In this document: positions 24,076 to 31,589 of the stretch, in pieces
Position numbering within the stretch: the first letter of the stretch is position 1
Layout: each line of letters starts with the position of its first letter
NCBI GenBank assembly: GCA_025965155.1
Contig: JAOPXN010000078.1
Coordinates: 1 to 34,097, forward strand
Direction: 5' to 3'
Length of the DNA stretch: 34,097 bases
Source: Propionibacteriaceae bacterium
Lineage (GTDB): Bacteria > Actinomycetota > Actinomycetes > Propionibacteriales > Propionibacteriaceae
Position numbers and translations under genes: made by a program
The notes under the pieces: model-generated
What the model saw: only the letters and a program-made list of their open reading frames with translations
Database searches by the model: none
Told to the model about the DNA's origin: nothing

Positions 24076-24639
24076 TCACGCCTGAAAGACCCGGAACGTC
24101 AGGTTCATCCGCGGCCCGACGGGCTTGGAGGTCTTCGGTACGGCGTGCGCATAGTCGGACTGGGCCTCCTCACGCATCACCAGCAGGTCGCCCTCGCCCA
24201 GCGACCAGGTCCACCGCTGGCGGGACACGCGGTGGCGGAGCGCGAAGTTCCGGCGGGCTCCGAGGCTGATCGAGGCGATGGTTGGTCGGAGACCGAGCTC
24301 GGGTTCGTCGTCGCTGTGGTATCCCATCGAGTCCGAGCCATCCCGGTAGAGGTTCGCCAGGCACGAGTTGAACGCCACGCCGAGCTCATCGCCCAGCCGG
24401 TCCCGCAGCGCAGCCAGCGTCGGCGGCCAGGGCTGCGGCTCGTTCAGTAAACCGGAGTAGCTGTACGCCACCTCGCCCATCCAGGCGGTCAGCCGCGGCG
24501 TCGGGACGGTACGCCCGAACATGGTGATGTCCAGCTGCTCCCAGCCGATCGCCTCCTGCAGCTCAGCGAAGACCCGCTCGTGGTCAGCCACCCAGCCGAC
24601 CCGGTAGCTCACGCAGGACGGAGGTTCGATCCGGCTCAC
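24076..24639 (-). CDS. alkB: AlkB-family 2-oxoglutarate/Fe(II) dioxygenase
   Basis: 187 residues. Iron ligands H108 and D110 (GYHSDDEPEL) and H165 (YAHAVPKT) are present, and the 2-oxoglutarate-binding arginines fit R177 and R183 (GPRMNLTFR). The N-terminal lid TPRLTAWMGEVAYSYSG resembles the nucleotide-recognition lid of AlkB/ALKBH2-type proteins. These enzymes directly reverse N1-methyladenine and N3-methylcytosine damage in DNA or RNA. GTG 24639 is preferred to longer in-frame starts because a TACGTT box lies 7 bases upstream and the protein then begins as in relatives. No SOS box is seen here. It is divergent from the molybdoenzyme gene. Confidence 0.92.
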   Translation of the reverse strand: MSRIEPPSCVSYRVGWVADHERVFAELQEAIGWEQLDITMFGRTVPTPRLTAWMGEVAYSYSGLLNEPQPWPPTLAALRDRLGDELGVAFNSCLANLYRDGSDSMGYHSDDEPELGLRPTIASISLGARRNFALRHRVSRQRWTWSLGEGDLLVMREEAQSDYAHAVPKTSKPVGPRMNLTFRVFQA

Positions 24640-24646
24640 ACCGACC

Positions 24647-24652
24647 AACGTA
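24647..24652 (-). promoter_or_regulatory. -10 box TACGTT, leaderless start of alkB
   Basis: Read on the minus strand, TACGTT is followed by 7 bases and GTG 24639. There is no ribosome binding site. Confidence 0.5.
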
Positions 24653-24690
24653 GCGCCGCGGCATCGTGAGCCACCCGTAACCCGCAGCGA

Positions 24691-24719
24691 TTGTCCGCCT
24701 CGGTGGGTGAGCGCAGTAT
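24691..24719 (+). promoter_or_regulatory. Promoter TTGTCC-N17-CAGTAT for molybdoenzyme gene
   Basis: TTGTCC (24691-24696) and CAGTAT (24714-24719) are 17 bases apart. The -10 box is 6 bases before GTG 24726. The intervening GGAGGA abuts the GTG too closely to act as a normal ribosome binding site, which favours a leaderless start. Confidence 0.5.
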
Positions 24720-24725
24720 GGAGGA

Positions 24726-26309
24726 GTGCACAAAGAAGCCGGTACGGTGACCGAGGCCGAGACAACGCGGCCACTGCTGTGGTGGTCCCGGTTGGCCGGC
24801 GTCATCTCCGGCGTGGCCGGCCTGGCCATCGCCAACCTGGTCGCCTGGGTAGTCTCGCCGGCAGGGTCGCCGGTCTCGGCGGTCGGTGAGGCGATCATCG
24901 GGCTGCTCCCCGCCGGCATGGTGAACTGGGGCAAGGAAACCTTAGGAACGGCCGACAAGCCGGTTCTGTTGGCAATAGTGACGGTCTTCGTGCTGCTGAT
25001 CAGCGCGCTGGCCGGGCAGCTGGAGCTACGCCGCCGTCCGTTCGGCGCCCTTGTCTTCGGTCTGCTGGCCCTGTTCGGCATCGCCGGTGTGATCAGCCGA
25101 TCCAACTCGACGTTCCTCAGCCCGCTGCCGGTGCTGGTGGGGCTGCTGCTGGCCTACATGATCTTGAGCACGCTGATCACCCGGCTGATCCGCTGGCACC
25201 CGCGTCGGCGCTTGGCCAGCGATGAACCGGACGCTACGTCGCGGGAGCGGCGGAGCTTCCTCGGAATGATGATCTTCGTCGGTGCCGCGAGTGCTGTCGC
25301 GGCGGTCGGCGCCCGCGCACTGGCCGGAGCGGCGAACGCGGTGGCCGCCGCGCGGTCAGCCCTGGCGCTGCCTTCTCCAGCCACGAAGGCCGTTCCGGTA
25401 CCGGCCGGCGCAGATCTGAAGATCGCCGGGCTCGCACCGTATGTGACCCCGAACGCCGACTTCTACCGGATCGACACCGCACTACAGGTGCCGGTGATCA
25501 ACCCCGACAAGTGGTCGCTCAAGATCATCGGGATGGTCGAGAACGAGATCGAGCTCAGCTTCGCCGACTTGTTGGCCAAGCCGCTGACCGAGCACATGAC
25601 GACGCTGACCTGCGTGTCCAACGAGGTCGGCGGCGACCTGGTCGGCAACGCCTCGTGGCTCGGCTACCCCATCCGGGAGCTGCTGGCGCAGGCCAGGCCG
25701 CGCCCCGGCGCCGACATGGTGCTGTCGCGCAGCGAGGACGGCTTCACCGCCGGCACCCCACTGGACGCGCTGACCGACCCCAAGCGGCAGGCCCTGCTTG
25801 CGGTCGGGATGAACGGGGAGCCGCTGCCGGTCGAGCACGGCTTCCCGGTACGGATGGTCGTTCCCGGACTGTACGGCTACGTCTCCGCCACTAAATGGGT
25901 GACCGAGCTCAAGGTGACCACCTTCGCCGAGGACTACGGCTACTGGACCCCGCTGGGATGGTCCGCCCGCGGACCGATCAAGCTCGCCTCCCGGATCGAC
26001 ACCCCGCGGGCACGCACCGTCGACGCCGGCACGGTCGCTGTCGCCGGGGTGGCCTGGGCCCAGCACACCGGGATCAGCAAGGTCGAGGTCAAGATCGACA
26101 ATGCCGACTGGCAGCAGGCGGCGCTGGCGCCGACGACCGGCCCGGACACCTGGCGCCAATGGCACCTGGCCTGGCAGGCGACACCCGGCGACCACACCCT
26201 GACGGTGCGCGCCACCGATGCGAATCAGCAGCTTCAGACCGACCAGACAGCCGCTCCGGCTCCGGACGGCGCCAGCGGCTGGCACAGCATCGATGTGAGG
26301 GTGCGCTAG
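24726..26309 (+). CDS. Membrane-anchored molybdopterin oxidoreductase (sulfite oxidase family)
   Basis: 527 residues. Four membrane segments at about 24-44, 78-98, 105-123 and 133-154 are followed by an internal twin-arginine motif, S172-x-x-R175-R176-SFLG, and a fifth hydrophobic segment (about 179-200). The rest is an extracytoplasmic sulfite-oxidase-type domain with the molybdenum ligand C296 (TLTCVSNEVGGDLVG) and LYGYVSATKWV. An Ig-like Mo-cofactor dimerisation domain (GVAWAQHTGISKVEVKID) follows. This layout means Sec inserts the first helices and Tat moves the folded, cofactor-loaded domain, as known for actinobacterial Rieske proteins and a Streptomyces membrane molybdoprotein. The substrate is unknown. 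GTG 24747, with AAAGAAG upstream, is the alternative start. It is 60 bases upstream of the transhydrogenase operon. Confidence 0.9.
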   Translation: MHKEAGTVTEAETTRPLLWWSRLAGVISGVAGLAIANLVAWVVSPAGSPVSAVGEAIIGLLPAGMVNWGKETLGTADKPVLLAIVTVFVLLISALAGQLELRRRPFGALVFGLLALFGIAGVISRSNSTFLSPLPVLVGLLLAYMILSTLITRLIRWHPRRRLASDEPDATSRERRSFLGMMIFVGAASAVAAVGARALAGAANAVAAARSALALPSPATKAVPVPAGADLKIAGLAPYVTPNADFYRIDTALQVPVINPDKWSLKIIGMVENEIELSFADLLAKPLTEHMTTLTCVSNEVGGDLVGNASWLGYPIRELLAQARPRPGADMVLSRSEDGFTAGTPLDALTDPKRQALLAVGMNGEPLPVEHGFPVRMVVPGLYGYVSATKWVTELKVTTFAEDYGYWTPLGWSARGPIKLASRIDTPRARTVDAGTVAVAGVAWAQHTGISKVEVKIDNADWQQAALAPTTGPDTWRQWHLAWQATPGDHTLTVRATDANQQLQTDQTAAPAPDGASGWHSIDVRVR

Positions 26310-26357
26310 TCCGCTGCTTCCTCGGAGCGGTTCCCTCTGCGAGCGTACCGACTGGCA

Positions 26358-26363
26358 TAGGTT
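26358..26363 (+). promoter_or_regulatory. -10 box TAGGTT, leaderless start of pnt operon
   Basis: TAGGTT is followed by GCAAGG and GTG 26370. The AAGG abuts the GTG, too close for a normal ribosome binding site, so a leaderless start is more likely. The pnt genes therefore seem to have their own promoter. Confidence 0.5.
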
Positions 26364-26369
26364 GCAAGG

Positions 26370-27509
26370 GTGCGGATCGCAATCGCGAGAGAGACGCTGC
26401 CCGGCGAGGCCCGGGTGGCGCTGGTGCCGGATGCGCTCGGCGCCTTGATCAATGCCGGCTACGAGGTGGCGCTTCAGCCGGGCGCGGGGCACGGCGCGAT
26501 GATGACCGACGAGGCGTACCAACACGCCGGCGCGGTGGTCGACGAGGCGGCGATGGCCCAGGCCGACCTGGTGGTCAGCGTCCAGCCACTCCCGCCCGAT
26601 GCGCTGCAGGAGATCCCGCGGGGCGCCGCGACGATCTCCTTCTTCCCGGCCAACCAGCGTCTTCGCGAGGTTCTGCTCCGCCGCGACCACGGGGTGACGA
26701 CGTTCGCGATGGAGTACGTGCCGCGGATCTCCCGCGCCCAGTCGATGGACGCGCTCTCCTCCCAGTCGCTGGTGGCCGGTTACCGCGGCGCGATCGTGGC
26801 GGCGGGACGGCTGCGGCAGTTCTTCCCACTCAACATGACGGCCGCCGGGACCCTGCCGCCGGCGCAGGTGGTGGTGCTCGGTGCCGGCGTGGCCGGTCTG
26901 CAGGCGATCGCCACCTGCCGCCGGCTGGGAGCCGTGGTCAAGGGGTACGACGTACGCGCCGCCGCGGCGGAGGAGATCCGCTCGATGGGCGCGATCGCGA
27001 TCGACCTCGAGCTGCCCACCCTCGAGGGCGCCGGCGGCTACGCGCGGGAGATGACCGAGGATCGCGCGGCCTTGCAGCAGGAACGGCTGGCCCCCTACAT
27101 CGCCGCAGCCGACGCGTTGATCACCACGGCGGCCGTACCGGGCCGTAGGGCGCCCGTACTGGTGACCCGGGCCATGGTGGAACAGATGAAAATGGGTTCG
27201 GTGGTGGTGGATCTGGCCGCCGAGTCGGGCGGCAATGTGGAGGGCGTGGTGGCCGGGAAGGTGGTGCAGATGGGGCAGGCGCAGCTGTGGGGCGGGTCGA
27301 ACGTGCCGAGCCAGATGCCGGCACCCGCCAGCCGGTTGTACGCCCACAATGTCAGCGCCGTGATCAAGTTGATGACCGCCGATCAGCAGTTCGCGCCAGA
27401 CTTCACCGACGAGATCGTGTCCGCTATGTGCGTCACCCACGCGGGCGAGGTCGTGCACCAGCAGACCCGCACGCTGCTGACCGAGACCGGAGGCACTATC
27501 GGTGAATGA
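26370..27509 (+). CDS. pntAA: NAD(P) transhydrogenase alpha subunit, part 1 (NAD-binding)
   Basis: 379 residues: domain I of proton-translocating transhydrogenase. Visible are MRIAIARETLPGEARVALVP at the start, the RQDQ-loop region around YRGAIVAAG, and the NAD site VVLGAGVAGLQAIATCRRLGA followed by GYDVR. It transfers hydride from NADH to NADP bound on PntB. The alpha chain ends before the membrane helices, which are encoded separately by the next gene, the three-subunit form known from Rhodospirillum. The next gene overlaps by 8 bases. Confidence 0.95.
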   Translation: MRIAIARETLPGEARVALVPDALGALINAGYEVALQPGAGHGAMMTDEAYQHAGAVVDEAAMAQADLVVSVQPLPPDALQEIPRGAATISFFPANQRLREVLLRRDHGVTTFAMEYVPRISRAQSMDALSSQSLVAGYRGAIVAAGRLRQFFPLNMTAAGTLPPAQVVVLGAGVAGLQAIATCRRLGAVVKGYDVRAAAAEEIRSMGAIAIDLELPTLEGAGGYAREMTEDRAALQQERLAPYIAAADALITTAAVPGRRAPVLVTRAMVEQMKMGSVVVDLAAESGGNVEGVVAGKVVQMGQAQLWGGSNVPSQMPAPASRLYAHNVSAVIKLMTADQQFAPDFTDEIVSAMCVTHAGEVVHQQTRTLLTETGGTIGE

Positions 27510-27816
27510 GTCCATTGTCTGGCTGACAATCTTCGTCTTGTCGGTCTTCGTCGGGGTCGAGGTGATCTCCAAGGTCTCGACCATCCTGCACACCCCACTC
27601 ATGTCGGGCTCCAACGCCATCCACGGCGTGATCTTGGTCGGCGCCATCCTGGTCACCGGCACCGCCGACAGCACTGGAGTGTTGATCTTGGGGCTGATCG
27701 CGGTGGTACTGGCGGCGATCAACATGGCCGGTGGCTTTGTCGTCACCGACCGAATGCTGCACATGTTCTCCGGCCGCCGGACACCGATCGAGTCCGGCCG
27801 GAAGAACGACGCATGA
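27502..27816 (+). CDS. pntAB: NAD(P) transhydrogenase alpha subunit, part 2 (membrane)
   Basis: 104 residues with three or four membrane helices: IVWLTIFVLSVFVGVEVI, the segment with SGSNAIHGVILVGAILVTG, and VLILGLIAVVLAAINMAGGFVVTDRMLHMF. SGSNAIHG and INMAGGFVVTDRML are strongly conserved in this small subunit, which forms the proton path with PntB. GTG 27502 overlaps the pntAA stop by 8 bases, and the stop overlaps the pntB ATG by 4 bases, so the three genes are translated as a unit. Confidence 0.95.
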   Translation: MNESIVWLTIFVLSVFVGVEVISKVSTILHTPLMSGSNAIHGVILVGAILVTGTADSTGVLILGLIAVVLAAINMAGGFVVTDRMLHMFSGRRTPIESGRKNDA

Positions 27817-29192
27817 GTCCGGTGCTCAGCCAGCTGGCGTACCTGCTGGCTGCCGTCTGTTTCATCGTGGCGCTCAAGGGTCTGTCCCAGCCCCGGACCG
27901 CACGGCGCGGTAACCTGATCGGGGCGGCGGGCGCGGTGATCGCCGTGCTCACCGTGATGCTGACGCCCGGCCTGAACCACCGCGGACTCATCCTGATCGC
28001 CATCGCGGTTGGTCTGCTGGCCGGCGTTATCGGGGCCTACCGGGTGCAGATGACGCAGATGCCCCAGCTGGTGGCGCTGTTCAACGGGGTCGGCGGCGGT
28101 GCGGCGGCGCTGGTCGCGCTGATTGAGCTGAGCAAGATCGATCCGGCCGAGCCCGGCACCGTCGTGCCGCTGGTGGCGACCGCCTTCACCATTGTGGTCG
28201 GTTCGGTCAGTCTGGCGGGGTCGATGGTCACGTTCATGAAGCTGCAGGAGCTGATGACCACCCGACCGGTGACCTTCGTCGGCTACCCGGTGGCGTACGT
28301 CGGCGTCCTGGTGATCGCCGTTGCAGTCGCCGCCACAGTCGTCGTGATCCCCTCGATGGCGCTCGGCGCCGTGCTGGCCGTTCTCGGTCTGGCTCTCGGC
28401 GTGCTCCTGGTGCTACCGGTCGGCGGCGCGGACGTACCGATCGTCATCTCGTTGCTGAACGCCTTCACCGGCTTGTCCGTCGCCGCCGGCGGTTACGTCC
28501 TGGAGAACACCCTGCTGGTGGTGGCCGGCACGCTGGTCGGAGCATCGGGAACCCTGCTCACCAAGCTGATGGCGGCGGCGATGGGGCGCTCCCTGCTCAG
28601 CACCTTGTTCGGCGCCCTGCGCGGCGGCTCCACCCTCGGCGGGACCGCGATCAGCACCCGACCGGTCAAGTCCGCGAGCCCCGAAGACGTGGCCATCCTG
28701 CTCGGGTACGCGGACCGGGTGATCATCGTTCCCGGGTACGGGCTGGCCGTTGCCCAGGCGCAGCACACGCTGCGGCAGCTGGTCGACGTACTGCTGGAGC
28801 GGGGTACCAAGGTCGACTACGCCATCCATCCGGTAGCCGGCCGGATGCCGGGGCACATGAACGTACTGCTGGCCGAGGCGCAGGTTCCGTACGGCCAGCT
28901 CAAGGAGATGACCGAGATCGATCCCGAGTTCAAGCAGACGGACGTCGTCTTGGTAGTCGGCGCCAACGACGTGGTCAACCCGGCCGCGGAGACGATACCC
29001 GGCGCGCCGATCTACGGGATGCCCATCCTGCATGCCAACCACGCTCGGCAGGTGGTCTTCATGAAGCGGTCGATGCGGCCCGGTTTCGCCGGGATCGAGA
29101 ACGAGCTGCTCTACGAACCCGGCACTACCCTGCTCTTCGGCGACGCCAAGGACACGATGGCCAAGCTGCTGGCAGCCGTCAAAGCACTCTGA
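27813..29192 (+). CDS. pntB: NAD(P) transhydrogenase beta subunit
   Basis: 459 residues, full length. About eight or nine membrane helices (residues 1-260) carry the conserved MPQLVALFNGVGGGAAALVA and PVGGADVPIVISLLNAFTGLS stretches. The C-terminal NADP-binding domain III has VIIVPGYGLAVAQAQH, AIHPVAGRMPGHMNVLLAEA and VVLVVGANDVVNPAA. It makes NADPH from NADH using the proton gradient. Together with the ketoglutarate-semialdehyde dehydrogenase upstream it affects the cell's NADPH supply, but no regulatory link is visible. Last gene of the pnt operon and convergent with the toroid-protein gene at 29267. Confidence 0.96.
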   Translation: MSPVLSQLAYLLAAVCFIVALKGLSQPRTARRGNLIGAAGAVIAVLTVMLTPGLNHRGLILIAIAVGLLAGVIGAYRVQMTQMPQLVALFNGVGGGAAALVALIELSKIDPAEPGTVVPLVATAFTIVVGSVSLAGSMVTFMKLQELMTTRPVTFVGYPVAYVGVLVIAVAVAATVVVIPSMALGAVLAVLGLALGVLLVLPVGGADVPIVISLLNAFTGLSVAAGGYVLENTLLVVAGTLVGASGTLLTKLMAAAMGRSLLSTLFGALRGGSTLGGTAISTRPVKSASPEDVAILLGYADRVIIVPGYGLAVAQAQHTLRQLVDVLLERGTKVDYAIHPVAGRMPGHMNVLLAEAQVPYGQLKEMTEIDPEFKQTDVVLVVGANDVVNPAAETIPGAPIYGMPILHANHARQVVFMKRSMRPGFAGIENELLYEPGTTLLFGDAKDTMAKLLAAVKAL

Positions 29193-29266
29193 CCACCTCC
29201 GCCGCGATCCGCCGACTGGTCGGGTCCGCTGCGACACGCCGCCGGACGGGCGGAGGAGGGGACCTG

Positions 29267-30622
29267 TCAGCGGAAGGGGTTGAAGCCGGTGGCGGCGAAG
29301 ACGTACCAGGCGGTGGCGCCGGTGTGCAGGTTCGGGAAGTAGCCGAAGCCGAAACCGGTGTCCATCGGCGAGGAGGCGGCGACGATCCCGCCCGAGGCGG
29401 GCTTGCCGCCGAAGGTCTGGTCCTTTCCGAGGTGGCGCTGCGCGGACCGGAGCTGGTTCAGCAGCGAGGCCGCGGCCGCGGCCGCGTCGTCGTGCCGCCG
29501 ACCGCGGTCCCGCAGGGCGAGCGCGAGGTGCGCCGTTCCTTCGAACCAGACCGCTGCATTGTCGGGTTTGGGGTTCCAGCTCTGCCCGCCGATGTTGGCG
29601 TCGGTATCGGTCAGGAACGACCCGCTGGCGAACGCGACCCCGCCGACCTTGTAGTTGCCGGTGAGGGCTGAGTTCGGCCGTAGCGGTGTGTCGGTGGTCG
29701 CGAGGTTGCCGGCCGCCCAGTCCACCGAACCGGCATGGTCGCGGTCATGGGCCGCCAGCCAGGACCAGGTCTGAGGGTCCTCGGGAAGCTGCAGCGGGTT
29801 CTTGTTGATCGTGGCGCCGTCGTCGGAGCCGGTCCAGAAGAAGCCCTCGGCTGCGTTCCAGACCGCCTCGACGAACTCCCAGGCATGCCGTGCCCGGGTC
29901 CGCCAGACCCGGTCGCCGGTGAGCTCGGCCAGCAGCCGGAAGAAGCCGTACACGTCGATGTTGTGCTCGGTCGACTTGTGGTCCCGCAGGTTCGCGGTCT
30001 CTCCGAACGTGTATCCGCCCAGCCCGCTGGTGGAGTAGGTGTTGTCGAAGATCCACTGACCGATCTGCACGGCACCGGTCAGGTACGCACGGTGCCGGGT
30101 CTTTCTGGCGAGCCGGGCCAGGGCGATTCCGCTCCACGCCATGTCACCGACGGCGGTGCCGACCAGCCCGAAGTCATAGCCGGAGATTGCGACGCCGGCC
30201 GGATCGGTGAAGACGTCTGCGTGATAAGCCTGCCGGAGCCGGTGGTCGGTGAACTCGGCGTCGTGGTTCTGGGCGTAGAGCAGCGCATCGCCGATGGCGC
30301 GTGCCCGCGTCATGTCGCCGACGGACAGCAGGGCGAGCGAGGTCAAGGCGTTGTCGTAGACGAAGGCGATGTCCTTCAGCCCGGACGCGTCCTGGTAGCT
30401 CTGCGCCAACCGGAAGCCGTGGTCGCGATAGGCATCGGTGGCCTGCTGCAGGAAGGAGACCGCGGCCCGGACCGACGCCGACCGTTGGCCGGAGCGGTGA
30501 TGCTCCTCGTCGGCCTGTGCGGTGCTCGTCCCGAGGCCGGTCAACGGCAGCGCCGCTCCCAGAGCCGCTCCCGTCCCCAGCACAGCGCGACGGCTCATCG
30601 GTGGTAGCGGGTGCCCGGTCAT
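29267..30622 (-). CDS. Tat-exported alpha/alpha-toroid (glycosidase-like) protein
   Basis: 451 residues. A twin-arginine signal peptide is clear: S10-R11-R12-AVLG, a hydrophobic stretch, and AQA before D38 as the cleavage site. The mature part is rich in paired helices: FVYDNALTSLALL, GDMAWSGIALARLARKT, WKS-like KSTEHNIDVYGFFRLLAEL, QTWSWLAAH, VWFEGTAHLALALRDRG and LHTGATAWYVFAATGFNPF. These resemble the alpha/alpha-barrel seen in several glycoside hydrolase families and a group of uncharacterised secreted actinobacterial proteins. I cannot name a family or catalytic pair. ATG 30622 is chosen for GAAGGAG 5 bases upstream. A consensus-like promoter and a CelR/CebR-like operator lie upstream, suggesting induction by cello-oligosaccharides or a related sugar. 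Confidence 0.82.
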   Translation of the reverse strand: MTGHPLPPMSRRAVLGTGAALGAALPLTGLGTSTAQADEEHHRSGQRSASVRAAVSFLQQATDAYRDHGFRLAQSYQDASGLKDIAFVYDNALTSLALLSVGDMTRARAIGDALLYAQNHDAEFTDHRLRQAYHADVFTDPAGVAISGYDFGLVGTAVGDMAWSGIALARLARKTRHRAYLTGAVQIGQWIFDNTYSTSGLGGYTFGETANLRDHKSTEHNIDVYGFFRLLAELTGDRVWRTRARHAWEFVEAVWNAAEGFFWTGSDDGATINKNPLQLPEDPQTWSWLAAHDRDHAGSVDWAAGNLATTDTPLRPNSALTGNYKVGGVAFASGSFLTDTDANIGGQSWNPKPDNAAVWFEGTAHLALALRDRGRRHDDAAAAAASLLNQLRSAQRHLGKDQTFGGKPASGGIVAASSPMDTGFGFGYFPNLHTGATAWYVFAATGFNPFR

Positions 30623-30651
30623 CTCTACTCCTTCTCGCACCCACCCCAATG

Positions 30652-30665
30652 TGGGAGCGCTCTCA
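30652..30665. promoter_or_regulatory. CelR/CebR-like LacI-family operator TGGGAGCGCTCTCA
   Basis: It matches the known 14-base CelR/CebR box TGGGAGCGCTCCCA (Thermobifida, Streptomyces) at 13 of 14 positions. It sits 30-43 bases before the ATG of the toroid-protein gene and covers the transcript start expected from the promoter at 30671-30699, an ideal place for repression. The regulator gene is not adjacent. Confidence 0.75.
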
Positions 30666-30670
30666 TCGAG

Positions 30671-30699
30671 AACCTAGGTCGGCAAAACTGCCGTGTCAA
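30671..30699 (-). promoter_or_regulatory. Promoter TTGACA-N17-TAGGTT for toroid-protein gene
   Basis: Read on the minus strand, a perfect -35 TTGACA (30699-30694) and a -10 TAGGTT (30676-30671) are separated by exactly 17 bases. The transcript should start near 30664, inside the operator, giving a leader of about 42 bases with a GAAGGAG ribosome binding site. The spacer contains CGGCA-N4-TGCCG, possibly a second protein site. Confidence 0.8.
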
Positions 30700-30738
30700 G
30701 AAGCCGCGGGCCCGATCTCACCGTGGCAGGATGGCGCA

Positions 30739-31539
30739 ATGTCTGAGGCCGAGTTCCTTGATCACATTGCCGCCCGGCTTGGTGAGCTTCCCGGTGTCGA
30801 TGCGGTGGCGCTGGGCGGCTCGCGGGCGCAGGGAACCGAGCGGCCGGACAGTGACTGGGACCTCGCCGTCTACTACCGCGACAGGTTCGACCCGCAGGAT
30901 CTGCGCAAAGTGGGCTGGCCCGGAGAGGTCTCCGAGCTGGGCGGCTGGGGCGGTGGCGTGTTCAACGGCGGCGCCTGGCTGCGGGTTGACGGCCGTCGGG
31001 TGGACGTGCACTACCGAGATCTCAACCGGATCGATCTCGAGCTGGCCGAGGCCGAGGCGGGACGCCTTCACATCGAGCCGCTGATGTTTCACCTGGCCGG
31101 AATTCCCAGCTACCTGGTGCTCGCCGAGCTGGCCGTCAACCGGGTGCTTCGCGGCCGGCTGCCACGGCCAATCTTTCCGGCGGCGCTACAGGCGTCCGCA
31201 CCGCGGGAGTGGTGGGCAAACGCAGAGATGGTGATGGACTACGCCCGGACCAACCACGCGCCGTACGGTCGGTTGGCATCGTGCGTGGGCCTTCTGGCCC
31301 AGGGCGTGTCGCAGGCCGCGCACGCCGTCCTGGCGGCTCGGGCGGAGTGGGTGACGAACGAGAAGACGCTGTTGGACCGAGCAAGCCTGCGGAGTGTGGA
31401 CGCGATCATCGCCACCGCAACCGATGACCCTGCGCGGTTGCGGCAGATCGTGAACGAAACCCATGCCGTATGCGGCTCGGCCGTGAAAGCCGCCACAAAA
31501 GCGGGTTTACAGCGTAAATGGCGTGGGTACGGGAGTTGA
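30739..31539 (+). CDS. DNA polymerase beta-like nucleotidyltransferase domain protein
   Basis: 266 residues. The N-terminal pol-beta-type nucleotidyltransferase signature is GGSRAQGTERPDSDWDLAVYY with metal ligands D39 and D41; the third acidic residue is probably in RRVDVHYRDL. A helical C-terminal part of about 150 residues follows (LVLAELAVNRVLRG; SLRSVDAIIATATDDPARL). Relatives include antibiotic-modifying adenylyltransferases and stand-alone enzymes of unknown target. No antitoxin or HEPN partner gene is adjacent, so a toxin-antitoxin role is not supported. ATG 30739 has no ribosome binding site; CAGGAT 6 bases upstream is a weak -10 candidate. Confidence 0.85.
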   Translation: MSEAEFLDHIAARLGELPGVDAVALGGSRAQGTERPDSDWDLAVYYRDRFDPQDLRKVGWPGEVSELGGWGGGVFNGGAWLRVDGRRVDVHYRDLNRIDLELAEAEAGRLHIEPLMFHLAGIPSYLVLAELAVNRVLRGRLPRPIFPAALQASAPREWWANAEMVMDYARTNHAPYGRLASCVGLLAQGVSQAAHAVLAARAEWVTNEKTLLDRASLRSVDAIIATATDDPARLRQIVNETHAVCGSAVKAATKAGLQRKWRGYGS

Positions 31540-31589
31540 GGAACACCGTTCTGCAACTCAAGCAAGTCCGACCAGTTAGGGAGACAAGT

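Noticed and set aside
24620-24640. GGTTCGATCC, resembling a tRNA T-arm
   Set aside because: The flanking bases do not pair as a T-stem, no acceptor or anticodon arm is found, and the site is the coding start of alkB. A similar string near 33711 also fails.
25482-27980. Very long minus-strand open frame (about 830 codons) across the molybdoenzyme and pnt genes
   Set aside because: It is the antisense shadow of clearly homologous genes; its His/Arg/Gly-rich translation has no domain. Similar shadows opposite lysS (10380-11603), the ATP-grasp gene (12914-14227), alpha-E (13948-15546) and the ABC genes were left out for the same reason.
29196-29256. Inverted repeat CCTCCGCC...GGCGGAGG between pntB and the toroid gene as a terminator
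   Set aside because: The stem is only 8 bases and the loop is about 45 bases in GC-rich DNA with no T-tract; too weak to call.
31506-31520. TTTAC-AGC-GTAAA inverted repeat near the end of the nucleotidyltransferase gene as promoter operator for the PRC gene
   Set aside because: It lies inside coding sequence about 70 bases before the next start, with short arms and no promoter box beside it.
30739-31539. Nucleotidyltransferase as half of a MNT/HEPN or AbiE-type toxin-antitoxin or defence system
   Set aside because: The protein is a long single-gene form with its own C-terminal domain, and neither neighbour is a HEPN, AbiEi or other partner.
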